Source of the DNA: Aquimarina acroporae
GTDB taxonomy: Bacteria > Bacteroidota > Bacteroidia > Flavobacteriales > Flavobacteriaceae
Direction of reading: 5' to 3'
Assembly: GCF_023195925.1 (NCBI RefSeq)
Contig: NZ_JALPRE010000011.1
Location: 296,804 to 360,803, forward strand
DNA length: 64,000 bases
In this document: piece by piece, positions 46,078 to 55,479 of the stretch
Layout: each line of letters begins with the position of its first letter
Position numbering within the stretch: position 1 is the stretch's first letter
Notes under the pieces: generated by a model
The model's input: the letters and a program-made list of their open reading frames with translations, nothing else
Database searches by the model: none
What the model was told of the DNA's origin: nothing
Program-made: the position numbers and the translations under genes

Positions 46078-47216
46078 TTTAAAAAACTAATCACTTTATC
46101 TATGACGAATTGTTGCTCATCAGAAGACAACGTAGGGTACATAGGCAAGCTAATGCATCTGCTATAATATCGCTCAGCACTGGATAAGTCAGCTGTTTGA
46201 TATCCTATCTTTTTATAATAAGGTAATGTATGTATCGGGATATAATGAATTTGCGCATATACTCCTTGTTCTCTCAAATAATCGTATAATCCTTTTCTAT
46301 CATCAACCTCTATAACAAATAGGTGATGAGCATTATAAAAATTAGAAGGTAGCGATTGGAATTTCACCCTCCCCTCAAATGCCTTCTTATACTTTTGCGC
46401 AATTTCATTTCTTCTTTTTACGCCATTGGTGTTTTTGGCCAACTGCGTAATTCCTAATGCCGACTGTATGTCTGTTAATCTATAATTAAATCCTAACTCT
46501 TGCATTTCATAATACCACCCACCATGATTTTCAGACATATTGTTTTTGGATATACCATGTGTTCTTAAAGAAAGTAGCTTTTGATAAAGGTCTTCATCAT
46601 TGGTTGTTACCATACCACCTTCTCCACAAGCAATATGTTTTACCGGGTGAAATGAAAAAATACCTATGTTGGCATATACCGCGTTACCACACATTTGTTT
46701 TTCATTTTGAGAATCTGTGAAGTACCCTCCTGGGGCGTGACAAGCATCTTCTATAATCCATAAATCATGCTCATCTGCTAATGCTCTAAACTCCTCTAAG
46801 TTTACTGGTAAACCTGCAAAATCAACTGGTATTATTCCTTTGAAAAAGCCTTTAGGTTTGCTTTCTATTAGCTTTCTGGTATGTTCTAAAGAGAGTAAAT
46901 AAGTATCTGGATTTATATCTGCAAACCACACCTCTCCTCCACCATAACGAACACAGTTTGCAGATGCGGCAAATGTTATAGGAGTTGTAATTACACGATC
47001 TCCCGATTGTAATCCTAACGCCAATACAGAAATATGCAATCCTGCCGTGGCATTACTTACAGCTACAGCATATTTGGAACCAACATATTCCGCAAATTTC
47101 TTTTCGAATTCTCCAACCTTTGGTCCTTGGGTTAAAAAATCTGCCTGAAGCGTTTCTATTACGGCATTTATATCTTCTTTCTCGATAGATTGTCTACCAT
47201 ATGGAATTATTTTCAT
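46074..47216 (-). CDS. pseC: UDP-4-amino-4,6-dideoxy-N-acetyl-altrosamine transaminase
   Basis: 380 aa DegT/DnrJ/EryC1-type PLP aminotransferase. The Schiff-base lysine is in SFHPVKHIACGEGGM (about residue 188). The start KIIPYGRQSIEKEDINAV and ATAGLHISVLALGL near residue 55 are PseC-like. It aminates C4 of the keto sugar from PseB with glutamate as donor. It overlaps pseB by one base and the GNAT gene by four. Confidence 0.92.
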   Translation of the reverse strand: MKIIPYGRQSIEKEDINAVIETLQADFLTQGPKVGEFEKKFAEYVGSKYAVAVSNATAGLHISVLALGLQSGDRVITTPITFAASANCVRYGGGEVWFADINPDTYLLSLEHTRKLIESKPKGFFKGIIPVDFAGLPVNLEEFRALADEHDLWIIEDACHAPGGYFTDSQNEKQMCGNAVYANIGIFSFHPVKHIACGEGGMVTTNDEDLYQKLLSLRTHGISKNNMSENHGGWYYEMQELGFNYRLTDIQSALGITQLAKNTNGVKRRNEIAQKYKKAFEGRVKFQSLPSNFYNAHHLFVIEVDDRKGLYDYLREQGVYAQIHYIPIHTLPYYKKIGYQTADLSSAERYYSRCISLPMYPTLSSDEQQFVIDKVISFLK

Positions 47217-48232
47217 TATACGTTAAAATTTGGATCTACATGTTCCTTTACAAGGTCTCTTAAACTCTCAACTGTTTCCCAATCTGTATTTTCTCCAGAA
47301 TTATAATAAAACCCTTCGGGTACTTTTGTGGCTTCAAAATGTTTGATATATTCCTCCAAATTAAATATGGTTTTTTGAGGAAGTATCGCATAATATTTTC
47401 CTAAGTCCCAAGTATTAAATGAATCAGACATTGTTATCATTTCTTCATGAAGTTTTTCTCCAGGACGTATTCCCACCACTTCATGTTTCGCTTCTGGAGC
47501 AATGGCATTTGCAACATCGGTTATTTTATAAGAAGGAATTTTAGGAACAAAAATCTCTCCTCCCCATGCTTTCTCAATAGCATTAAATACCATTTCACAA
47601 CCATCTTCCAAACTGATATTAAACCTTGTCATTCTCTCATCTGTGATTGGCAGTACTCCTTCTTTCTTCTTTTTCAAGAAAAAGGGCATTACAGATCCAT
47701 TTGAGCCCATTACATTTCCATAACGTACTACCGAAAATTTAATATCTCTTTTTCCTTTTATATTATTTGCGGCTACAAACAATTTGTCTGAAGCTAATTT
47801 GGTTGCCCCATAAAGATTAATTGGTGCAGCTGCTTTATCTGTAGAAAGTGCTACTACACTTTTTACATTTGATTCAAGTGCAGCTTCTATTACATTTTCT
47901 GCTCCTAAAATATTGGTCTTAACACACTCCATAGGATTATACTCTGCAATATGAACGTGTTTCATCGCAGCTGCGTGAATTACAATATCTATACCTTCAA
48001 ATGCTCTTTTTAATCTTTCTTGATCTCGAACATCTCCCACAAAATAACGCATGGCTGGATATTTTGAATCTGGATAGTTCATCGCCATTTGAAAATGCTT
48101 CTGTTCATCTCTGGAAAATATAACTAACCTTTTAACTTTTGGGTAACGTTTCAGAATTAATTCAGTGAACTTTTTTCCAAAACTACCTGTTCCACCTGTT
48201 ATTAGGATTGATTTTCCGTTTAAATCTAACAT
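47216..48232 (-). CDS. pseB: UDP-N-acetylglucosamine 4,6-dehydratase (inverting)
   Basis: 338 aa short-chain dehydrogenase-type enzyme, first step of pseudaminic acid synthesis. It has GGTGSFGKKF (13-22), the HAAAMKHVHIAEYNP segment and the catalytic region STDKAAAPINLYGATK. These match PseB/FlaA1 rather than membrane-bound PglF-type enzymes. The frame extends to a TTG at 48241, but the ATG at 48232 gives the usual MLDLNGKSILITGG start. Confidence 0.94.
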   Translation of the reverse strand: MLDLNGKSILITGGTGSFGKKFTELILKRYPKVKRLVIFSRDEQKHFQMAMNYPDSKYPAMRYFVGDVRDQERLKRAFEGIDIVIHAAAMKHVHIAEYNPMECVKTNILGAENVIEAALESNVKSVVALSTDKAAAPINLYGATKLASDKLFVAANNIKGKRDIKFSVVRYGNVMGSNGSVMPFFLKKKKEGVLPITDERMTRFNISLEDGCEMVFNAIEKAWGGEIFVPKIPSYKITDVANAIAPEAKHEVVGIRPGEKLHEEMITMSDSFNTWDLGKYYAILPQKTIFNLEEYIKHFEATKVPEGFYYNSGENTDWETVESLRDLVKEHVDPNFNV

Positions 48233-48268
48233 ATTCGTCAATTTTATTTAATGATAGTATTTTCTTAT

Positions 48269-49144
48269 TTACAAGCCAAGGTTCTGGTTTAATCTATTGA
48301 TCGAAGTTTTCCAATCTAAGATGTTAACTTGTAACGCTATAGTGAGCTTTTTTTTATCTAAAACACTATATTTTGGCCTGACTGCAAAAGTAGGGTAATT
48401 ATCTGTTTTTTCAAGCTTTATCTGCTCAAGTTTACCAGAAATTCTCAAAACTTCTTCGGCAAAGTCAAACCATGTTGCCTCACCAATATTACTGTAGTTG
48501 TAAATTCCATATCTAGATTCTCCTTTAAGAATCAATTCGGTAATAAACATGGCAAGATCGTTAGCATTAGTGGGAGTACCTGTCTCAGATGTTGTAATTG
48601 TAAGTTCCTTGACGGTTTCCGATTTCCTTAAAATTGTCTTTAGAAAGTTATGTCCAAATTCAGAATATAACCAAGAAGTTCTTATTATGAAATAGTTTTC
48701 AAGTATTTTCTGAATATGTTGTTCCCCAGCCAGCTTAGATTTACCATATTCATTTAACGGGTTGGGGCTATCTTCTTCGGTGTATGGAGTGTTTTTTTTA
48801 CCGTCAAAAACATAATCTGTAGAAATATGCACCAGAATCGCATCATGATCTAAACATGCTTCAGCTATATTCTTAACTCCTTCTGCATTGATCTCAAATG
48901 CTTTTTGAGGCTCTTTTTCTGCTTGCTCTACATTGGTATAAGCAGCACAATTAATTACATACTCATAATTTTCCTTAGAAAATAGATGCTTTACTTCCTC
49001 TTTTACCGTAATATCTAAATCTGAATAACTTGCAAAATGCATTTCCAAATCGGGATAATTACTTTCAATTTTCTTAAAACATTGGCCAAGCTGACCTTTG
49101 GCCCCTGTTATCAGAACCTTTCTTTTACTATAATTTCCCTGCAT
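48269..49144 (-). CDS. rfbD: dTDP-4-dehydrorhamnose reductase
   Basis: 291 aa SDR enzyme, last step of dTDP-L-rhamnose synthesis. Motifs: TGAKGQLGQCF (13-23), NCAAYTNVEQAEKEP (about 66-80), STDYVFDG (about 107) and the Tyr-Lys pair in NEYGKSKLAGE (about 130). It overlaps rfbC by 17 bases. The group of four rml genes is complete in this locus. Confidence 0.94.
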   Translation of the reverse strand: MQGNYSKRKVLITGAKGQLGQCFKKIESNYPDLEMHFASYSDLDITVKEEVKHLFSKENYEYVINCAAYTNVEQAEKEPQKAFEINAEGVKNIAEACLDHDAILVHISTDYVFDGKKNTPYTEEDSPNPLNEYGKSKLAGEQHIQKILENYFIIRTSWLYSEFGHNFLKTILRKSETVKELTITTSETGTPTNANDLAMFITELILKGESRYGIYNYSNIGEATWFDFAEEVLRISGKLEQIKLEKTDNYPTFAVRPKYSVLDKKKLTIALQVNILDWKTSINRLNQNLGL

Positions 49145-49685
49145 TTTCCAAATCTTTTAGAAGTGGCAACTCCTTATCTTTTTCAGATAGCAAAATTTCT
49201 ATATCATTAGCACTCCAGTCGATTGCAAGATCAGGATCATTGTAAATAATCCCAAGCTCAGATTCTTTATTATAGTAGTTATCACACTTATAAGCAAAAA
49301 CTGCAAGATCGCTTAGAGTAATAAAACCATGTGCAAATCCGCGAGGTATAAAAAACTGAACGTTGTTTTCATCATTTAAAATGATAGAAAAATGTTGTTT
49401 ATAGGTCTTAGAATTGGGTCTTAAATCTACAGCTACATCTAGAACTTCGCCTTTAATTACTCGTACCAATTTTGCCTGACTGTATTCTCCAGTTTGAAAA
49501 TGTAGTCCTCTAAGTACTCCCTTTTTAGAAACAGACTGATTATCTTGCACGAATTCTACTTGCAATCCTGTTAATTGATCAAAAGACTGTTTGTTGTAAC
49601 TCTCAAAAAAAGAACCGCGTTCATCTTCAAATATTCTTGGTCTTAGCATAAAACAACCGTCTAAGGGCGTCTCTTCTATTTTCAC
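49128..49685 (-). CDS. rfbC: dTDP-4-dehydrorhamnose 3,5-epimerase
   Basis: 185 aa cupin-fold epimerase. Conserved pieces are DERGSFFESY, QDNQSVSKKGVLRGLHFQ with the catalytic His, KGEVLDVAVDLR and FIPRGFAHGF. Length is normal. It lies between rfbA (50-base gap) and rfbD (17-base overlap). Confidence 0.95.
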   Translation of the reverse strand: MKIEETPLDGCFMLRPRIFEDERGSFFESYNKQSFDQLTGLQVEFVQDNQSVSKKGVLRGLHFQTGEYSQAKLVRVIKGEVLDVAVDLRPNSKTYKQHFSIILNDENNVQFFIPRGFAHGFITLSDLAVFAYKCDNYYNKESELGIIYNDPDLAIDWSANDIEILLSEKDKELPLLKDLENAGKL

Positions 49686-49735
49686 AGGTTTAAATTTTGC
49701 AATTATTTAAAATTCTTAATACTCGTTTTTATTGT

Positions 49736-50593
49736 TTAATCCAGTTGCAATAAATACTGCCCATATCCGCTTTTAAGGAGTGGTTTAGCCAGTTCATTTA
49801 ATTGGTCCTTATTTATGAACCCTTTTTTATAGGCTATCTCCTCAATAGCTCCTATTTTAAGGCCTTGTCGCTCTTCGATTACCTGAACAAATTGAGACGC
49901 CTGCATTAACGAATTAAATGTTCCTGTATCTAGCCAAGCAGTACCTTTGTCTAAAATACTTACTTTAAGTTTTCCTTGTTGTAAATAGGCATTATTTACA
50001 TCGGTAATTTCTAACTCCCCTCTTTCACTTGGAGCAATGTTTTTTGCTATTTCTACCACTTCATTATCATAGAAATAAATACCAGGAACCGCATAATTTG
50101 ATTTTGGTTGTTTGGGTTTTTCTTCAATCGAGATTGCTTTACCAGAGTTGTCAAAATCGACAACCCCATACCTTTCGGGATCTTGTACATGATAGGCATA
50201 GATAATCCCTCCATCGGGATCATTATTGCTTTCAAGAAGGTTTTCTAAACCTGAACCGTAGAAAATGTTATCTCCTAAAATTAAAGCCACCTTATCTTTA
50301 CCAATAAATTGCTCTCCAATAATAAAGGCTTCTGCTAGCCCATTGGGTTGATCCTGAACTGCATATTCAAACCTACAGCCATATTTTACACCATCTCCTA
50401 AAAGTTTTTGAAACAAAGGCAAATCTTGAGGAGTAGAAATTATCAGAATTTCTTTTATACCTGCAGACATTAATGTAGAAAGCGGATAATAAATCATAGG
50501 TTTATCATACACCGGCATGAGCTGCTTACTTACGGCTAACGTTAAAGGGTGTAATCGTGTTCCAGATCCTCCTGCTAAAATTATTCCTTTCAT
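49736..50593 (-). CDS. rfbA: Glucose-1-phosphate thymidylyltransferase
   Basis: 285 aa nucleotidyltransferase making dTDP-glucose. The N-terminal [20 protein letters not shown] (8-27) is the NTP-binding loop; [10 protein letters not shown] (about 105) carries the metal-binding Asp, and [13 protein letters not shown] the sugar-site Glu and Lys. Normal length for the short RmlA form. It follows rfbB after a 146-base gap with no clear promoter. Confidence 0.96.
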   Translation of the reverse strand: MKGIILAGGSGTRLHPLTLAVSKQLMPVYDKPMIYYPLSTLMSAGIKEILIISTPQDLPLFQKLLGDGVKYGCRFEYAVQDQPNGLAEAFIIGEQFIGKDKVALILGDNIFYGSGLENLLESNNDPDGGIIYAYHVQDPERYGVVDFDNSGKAISIEEKPKQPKSNYAVPGIYFYDNEVVEIAKNIAPSERGELEITDVNNAYLQQGKLKVSILDKGTAWLDTGTFNSLMQASQFVQVIEERQGLKIGAIEEIAYKKGFINKDQLNELAKPLLKSGYGQYLLQLD

Positions 50594-50739
50594 GTCTCTA
50601 TAGTATTATTTTAGAAGTTATATAGAACTCGTTAAAAATATATTCGATGTATATAAAAACTCTATGATGGTTCGTTTCATTTGTTACTATTTTTTTGAAA
50701 GTCTAATCATACTTTCACTGCATATATATTCATATAGAT

Positions 50740-51753
50740 TTAAACGTATTTTCTTAAGTACCATTCTATAGTTTTCACAATTCCAGACTCAAAATTCTCA
50801 TCTGCACTCCAAACTAATTCCTTTTCGATTTTTGAAGCGTCAATGGCATAGCGCATATCATGTCCAGGTCTATCTTTCACATAGGTAATTTGCTCTTTGT
50901 AAGATTCATTATTGCCTTTGGGATGCATTTTATCTAGCAGTTCACAAATAGTTTTGGCTATATAATTGTTGTTACGTTCATTTCTACCTCCAATGTTATA
51001 CGTTTCGCCAGAAACACCAACTTTATATACCAATTCTATTCCTTTACAATGATCCAAAACATATAGCCAGTCTCTAACATTTTTCCCATCACCATAGATA
51101 GGAATATTTTCTCCTGAAATGGCTTTTCGAATTATTGTAGGAATCAATTTTTCATCATGTTGTTTGGGCCCATAATTGTTGGAACAATTCGTAGTAACCA
51201 CATTCATGCCGTAGGTATGATGATAACTCCTAACCACAAAATCTGAGGATGCTTTTGAGGCACTATATGGGCTATTTGGAGCATAAGGTGTTTTTTCTGT
51301 AAACAATCCTGTCTCTCCCAAAGTTCCATATACCTCATCTGTAGAAATATGATGAAATCTGCATTCTTTATATTGTTCTTTATATTGATGTGGAGCTTGC
51401 ATCCAGTAATTTCTAGCTACATCTAAAAGCGTAAAAGTTCCAAATACATTTGTTTTTATAAATTCGTCTGGTGATGAAATAGAATTATCGACGTGAGATT
51501 CTGCAGCGAAATGAATAACACCACTAAAATTATATCTGTCAAATAATGATTGTATTAAGGAGCGATCACAGATATCACCTTCTACGAAGGTGTAATTTTT
51601 ATGTTCAGATACTTCTTGTAAATTATTGAGATCTCCGGCATAGGTTAACTTGTCAATGTTTACAAGATGTACTCCATCGTTTTTATCCAAAAAATAAGGT
51701 ATAAAATTCGATCCAATAAAACCTGCGCCACCTGTGACCAAAATGTTTTTCAT
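50740..51753 (-). CDS. rfbB: dTDP-glucose 4,6-dehydratase
   Basis: 337 aa extended SDR enzyme. GGAGFIGSNFIPYFL (8-22) binds NAD; STDEVYGTLGE (about 134-144) holds the Asp-Glu catalytic pair and YSASKASSD the Tyr-Lys pair. Normal length. It starts 3 bases after the mannose-6-phosphate isomerase gene stop and leads the rfbB-A-C-D order. Confidence 0.96.
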   Translation of the reverse strand: MKNILVTGGAGFIGSNFIPYFLDKNDGVHLVNIDKLTYAGDLNNLQEVSEHKNYTFVEGDICDRSLIQSLFDRYNFSGVIHFAAESHVDNSISSPDEFIKTNVFGTFTLLDVARNYWMQAPHQYKEQYKECRFHHISTDEVYGTLGETGLFTEKTPYAPNSPYSASKASSDFVVRSYHHTYGMNVVTTNCSNNYGPKQHDEKLIPTIIRKAISGENIPIYGDGKNVRDWLYVLDHCKGIELVYKVGVSGETYNIGGRNERNNNYIAKTICELLDKMHPKGNNESYKEQITYVKDRPGHDMRYAIDASKIEKELVWSADENFESGIVKTIEWYLRKYV

Positions 51754-51756
51754 AAA

Positions 51757-52731
51757 CTATTTAATATAAACTTCTAATAATTTCATTCCTCCTGCATCAT
51801 CTTCGAAAATAAGGTCTTCTATAACTGACGGAATTAAAACTGTTTCTCCAAATGATATCGTTTCTGTTCCTCCATCAAACTTTAATTTTCCACTACCTTC
51901 GACGCACATTAAAATTTTAAAAGAATTAATCTCTTCATAACTCCTTTCAAAACCGGAAACAACATCTATAAAATTAGTCGTAAAATAAGGAATAGATGCT
52001 ACTTCATTTATTTCATTACTACTGTTTTTATACGATAGTTTATAACCCTTACTAGCTTCAAAATTCAACGCGTCGATAGCAAGTTCTGTATGTAACTCTC
52101 TTCTGTTACCTTGATCATCAGTTCTATCCCAATCATAAACTCTATACGTAACATCTGAAGTTTGTTGAATTTCAGCAATTAAAGCTCCTTTACCGATCGC
52201 ATGTATTGTTCCTGCTTTAATCATATAACTATCTCCTTTAGAAATAGTTTCAAAATTCAGTAAATCAACTAACCTATTATTTTCTAAATACGTTTGATAT
52301 TCTTCTCTATTTGTTTCTTTGTTAAAATCTACTATTAATTTCGCACCCTCATCTGCTTGAACCACATACCACATTTCAGTTTTCCCAAAAGAATTATGTC
52401 TATCTTTTGCCAATATATCACCTGGATGCAATTGAATAGAAAGATCATCTTGAGCATCTATAAATTTAATAAGTAGTGGAAATTTATTTCCAAATGATTC
52501 ATAGACTTTGCTCCCCACTAAATCTTGCCTATACAACATTATAAGATCTGTTATTTTTTCACCCTTTAAAGTCCCATTTGAAACTATTGATATTTCATTT
52601 TGTACAGAAGAAATTTCCCAACTCTCTCCTACTTTTGTTCCCAAAGCTGGTTTATTGAGAATTGTTTTTAACTTATCTCCTCCCCATATTTTTTCCTTTA
52701 TAATTGGGTGAAATTTTAACGGGTATAACAT
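51757..52731 (-). CDS. manA: Class I mannose-6-phosphate isomerase
   Basis: 324 aa zinc-dependent cupin isomerase joining fructose-6-phosphate and mannose-6-phosphate. Metal-binding residues are in SIQLHPGD (about 97-104), FGKTEMWYVV (about 115-124) and IKAGTIHAIGKG (about 170-181). Length fits the short bacterial type. It could feed GDP-mannose synthesis, but no manB or manC is in the window. A 3-base gap joins it to rfbB. Confidence 0.9.
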   Translation of the reverse strand: MLYPLKFHPIIKEKIWGGDKLKTILNKPALGTKVGESWEISSVQNEISIVSNGTLKGEKITDLIMLYRQDLVGSKVYESFGNKFPLLIKFIDAQDDLSIQLHPGDILAKDRHNSFGKTEMWYVVQADEGAKLIVDFNKETNREEYQTYLENNRLVDLLNFETISKGDSYMIKAGTIHAIGKGALIAEIQQTSDVTYRVYDWDRTDDQGNRRELHTELAIDALNFEASKGYKLSYKNSSNEINEVASIPYFTTNFIDVVSGFERSYEEINSFKILMCVEGSGKLKFDGGTETISFGETVLIPSVIEDLIFEDDAGGMKLLEVYIK

Positions 52732-52789
52732 GATCTTTATTTTACATAGTTACTAAACTGTTTTTTTAGGGGTTATTACACTTTGACGG

Positions 52790-53758
52790 TTATTCATTAA
52801 TAAAACGAACTACAGATTTTGATAAATATCTAAAGAAATAAAGCAGAGAAATTAATCCAATTAGAATCAAAGGAAAACTGAATATTAATCTACCAGTTAA
52901 CGCTTTTCTTTTCGCTATGATTCCTGTATTTTCTACTACTTCATATATTTGTTTTCCAAACTCAAGTTCTTTTTCTTGCTCAGTAATTTCATCCATTAAT
53001 GCTTGTTTTCTTTTAAACAAAGAAGCAATAGTAGGGGTTTCTGACTCTGAGGCAAAAACAAAACTACCTTGATCTTGAGAGGAAGGGTTCTCGCTTAAAT
53101 TTGTGAGATAATCATTTACAAATTTTAATGATTTCTTGTTTTGCTCCAGATTGTTTTTTATTTGTGCTACTTCTAGTTTAACCACCTTAACAAAATGTTC
53201 ATTAGATCTCAAGTGATCCAATATAGTGTTGGTTATACTTATATTTTTCTCATTTTTATCCATAAAACTTATTGTAAGTTTATGCTGAGAATAAAAACCT
53301 CTATATTTTTTCTCCTGTAATAACTTGTCGTCATAGGTCTCTGTGAAGCCTTCTTTATCCTGAAGTTCTTCTAAAACTTCACTAGGTTTAATAATAGGCT
53401 CAAGAGAAATACTTTTAACCTTATCTACTAGTTCAATTTCTAAACCAAGCTTTTTAATATAAACTTCATCTTTAAAATCGTCTTCCAAATCTTCTATAAA
53501 CCCATAAATATATTCAACCGAATCATACTTAGGCTCTAAGATAATTTCCTGAACAAAAGCATCTTTTTTACCTTGATACTGGTCCATAAAAAATCCAAAA
53601 CCAGCTCCAAGAACACCAAGGATAAGAAAAAGTACTATCTTTTTCTTAAAAAATAAAACTACTTCGACAACCAGCCTAAGAAATTTCTTGAAAAATTCTT
53701 TGACCATTACAAAAAGTTGCATCAAATCAATTTCTTCATTTTGATTTTGCTCACTCAT
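52790..53758 (-). CDS. Wzz-like chain-length determinant protein
   Basis: 322 aa. A membrane helix near 43-59 (IVLFLILGVLGAGFGFF) and another near 291-308 frame a periplasmic domain with coiled-coil segments (about 195-275). This two-helix layout fits polysaccharide co-polymerases. There is no C-terminal kinase, so it is Wzz-type rather than Wzc-type. It starts 3 bases after the gene at 53762 and precedes the sugar genes, a usual place for Wzz. Confidence 0.65.
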   Translation of the reverse strand: MSEQNQNEEIDLMQLFVMVKEFFKKFLRLVVEVVLFFKKKIVLFLILGVLGAGFGFFMDQYQGKKDAFVQEIILEPKYDSVEYIYGFIEDLEDDFKDEVYIKKLGLEIELVDKVKSISLEPIIKPSEVLEELQDKEGFTETYDDKLLQEKKYRGFYSQHKLTISFMDKNEKNISITNTILDHLRSNEHFVKVVKLEVAQIKNNLEQNKKSLKFVNDYLTNLSENPSSQDQGSFVFASESETPTIASLFKRKQALMDEITEQEKELEFGKQIYEVVENTGIIAKRKALTGRLIFSFPLILIGLISLLYFFRYLSKSVVRFINE

Positions 53759-53761
53759 ATT

Positions 53762-55456
53762 TTACCTTTCTTTTAGTATTTGTTCTATTATTTTTTCTGT
53801 AATCAAGTAAGTAGGTTTTACCCCGGTAGTACCCAAACCTCCAGATGCCAAAGTGCTTCCTGTTTCTAAAGGATTATCCGAAGCATAGTAAGCATATCTT
53901 ACCTTTACCTTCGGACTAATACTTCCTCTTAATCTCGAGGCAGATTGTATTGCTTTTTGGTAATGTGCACCTTCCATTTCAAGACCTATTACGTTCCAGG
54001 TAGAATCATGAAAAAACTTTAAAATATCTCGGTTTTGCAGAGAAGTTCCTAATACGGTAATCATAGCTCCATCGTATACTTCGATCCCATGTCCTTCCAG
54101 ATCTTTCTTTTTTAATTGATTTCTAAAAGGGTAATTGTCTGCGGTACCTTCAAAAACATGAGCGGTTGGAATCATAATATCTCCTTTTCCTCCTTCAAGA
54201 ATTCCTGCTTTTCCCATAATTGAGACCGACTTCACATTCATATGAATTTTTTTGTCCTCAGCAGTAATATAGGGTTTCAGCAGCTCATCCATAGTTTCGT
54301 ATGCCTGTTCTCCGAAGGCATAATCCATAACCACGATAACTGGTTTATCTTGATCCTCAATATCAGAGAATAGATTCTCATATTCACCTCCCGTATATTT
54401 AGAAGTGTCAAAAACCTGAACATTGATGTTAGCACCACTTTGGTCATCGATATAGGTCATACCCTTTTGTAGGGCCATTTTTTCGACCTTAGCTCTTAAT
54501 CGATCACTTTTATCACTGCTTAATAGCTCATAAATATCTAAAGTACTTTTATTTTTAAGCTCCGTTTTAAGAGCTACGGGAGCATACAAAGCATTCATTA
54601 CACTATGCATATTTGCACTTATAATATGCATAGGTCGTTCCAGAAGATCGAGTTCTTCTAATTTCTTTTTAATAGCTTCTGCCCATATTTCACCATGAAT
54701 ATGATGTCCTAGTCGCTCTCTAAGTACAGGACTAAAAGTTACGATTCTCTTATTATCTTCAATTGACTCTTCTATTGCTAGTTTTCCTAACCAATAAATG
54801 ATATGTAAAAACCTTTCTTTATTTTCTGGGCAAGAAAAACTCCCATAAATCGAGTTTGCTTCTTCGAAAGTTCTGCCTAAAATATTCGCTGTATGTGTTA
54901 AAGCAACTTCTCGTTCTGCTTTGGTAAGATCTTTTTTAGACAACACCGCATTTTCTAACTTTTGCCAATCTCGCGTTACATTTCCTTCTTCATTTATCAC
55001 CACTCTATTCATGATCTTATGTGACTCAATGAATAAAAAGGTTAGGTGAGTAAGAATATCATAAATTTCAGATCGACCTCTGGTAATCTCGATATTCATT
55101 TGCTCCTCATCAATTCTATAGCAATTTCTGCGCCTTTTGGGAGGAACTATCGCTTTAAAGTGAGAATTTTTATACCCTTCGTCACTAGTAAGGTTAATAT
55201 ATCTGCACTCTTCAATTCCAAAAGGCAGACGATCGATTACATATAGTAATCCGTTTAGCTCTACCTTCTCTTCGGCAACAGACCCATAAATTTCAGGACG
55301 TAAAGTGAGTAATGCTTCTCTAAGTGTTTCGCCCGAAACACCCATAGGCTTGTAAAAACCTCGATTAAAAAGGTGGCGCATGGTAATGTACATGCGTTCT
55401 ATAGCACTTGAGCTTTCTTGTGCTCTTGTTCTTCCTTGTAAAATTAGATTTGCCAT
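53762..55456 (-). CDS. Uncharacterised protein with nucleosidase-like C-terminal motifs (DUF6909-like)
   Basis: 564 aa, soluble, no signal peptide. I recall it only as a conserved flavobacterial family, possibly DUF6909. Residues 1-240 are helical with no motif I can name. The C-terminal part has three pieces in the order of purine/uridine phosphorylases and MTA/SAH nucleosidases: GKAGIL with KGDIMIPTAH (415-433), EMEGAHYQKA (493-502) and ASDNP (525-529). I infer a nucleoside or nucleotide binding fold, perhaps with activity. It sits 23 bases after the GH3 gene and 3 bases before the Wzz-like gene. Confidence 0.6.
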   Translation of the reverse strand: MANLILQGRTRAQESSSAIERMYITMRHLFNRGFYKPMGVSGETLREALLTLRPEIYGSVAEEKVELNGLLYVIDRLPFGIEECRYINLTSDEGYKNSHFKAIVPPKRRRNCYRIDEEQMNIEITRGRSEIYDILTHLTFLFIESHKIMNRVVINEEGNVTRDWQKLENAVLSKKDLTKAEREVALTHTANILGRTFEEANSIYGSFSCPENKERFLHIIYWLGKLAIEESIEDNKRIVTFSPVLRERLGHHIHGEIWAEAIKKKLEELDLLERPMHIISANMHSVMNALYAPVALKTELKNKSTLDIYELLSSDKSDRLRAKVEKMALQKGMTYIDDQSGANINVQVFDTSKYTGGEYENLFSDIEDQDKPVIVVMDYAFGEQAYETMDELLKPYITAEDKKIHMNVKSVSIMGKAGILEGGKGDIMIPTAHVFEGTADNYPFRNQLKKKDLEGHGIEVYDGAMITVLGTSLQNRDILKFFHDSTWNVIGLEMEGAHYQKAIQSASRLRGSISPKVKVRYAYYASDNPLETGSTLASGGLGTTGVKPTYLITEKIIEQILKER

Positions 55457-55479
55457 ACGTTTTTCGGAGCAAATATAGT

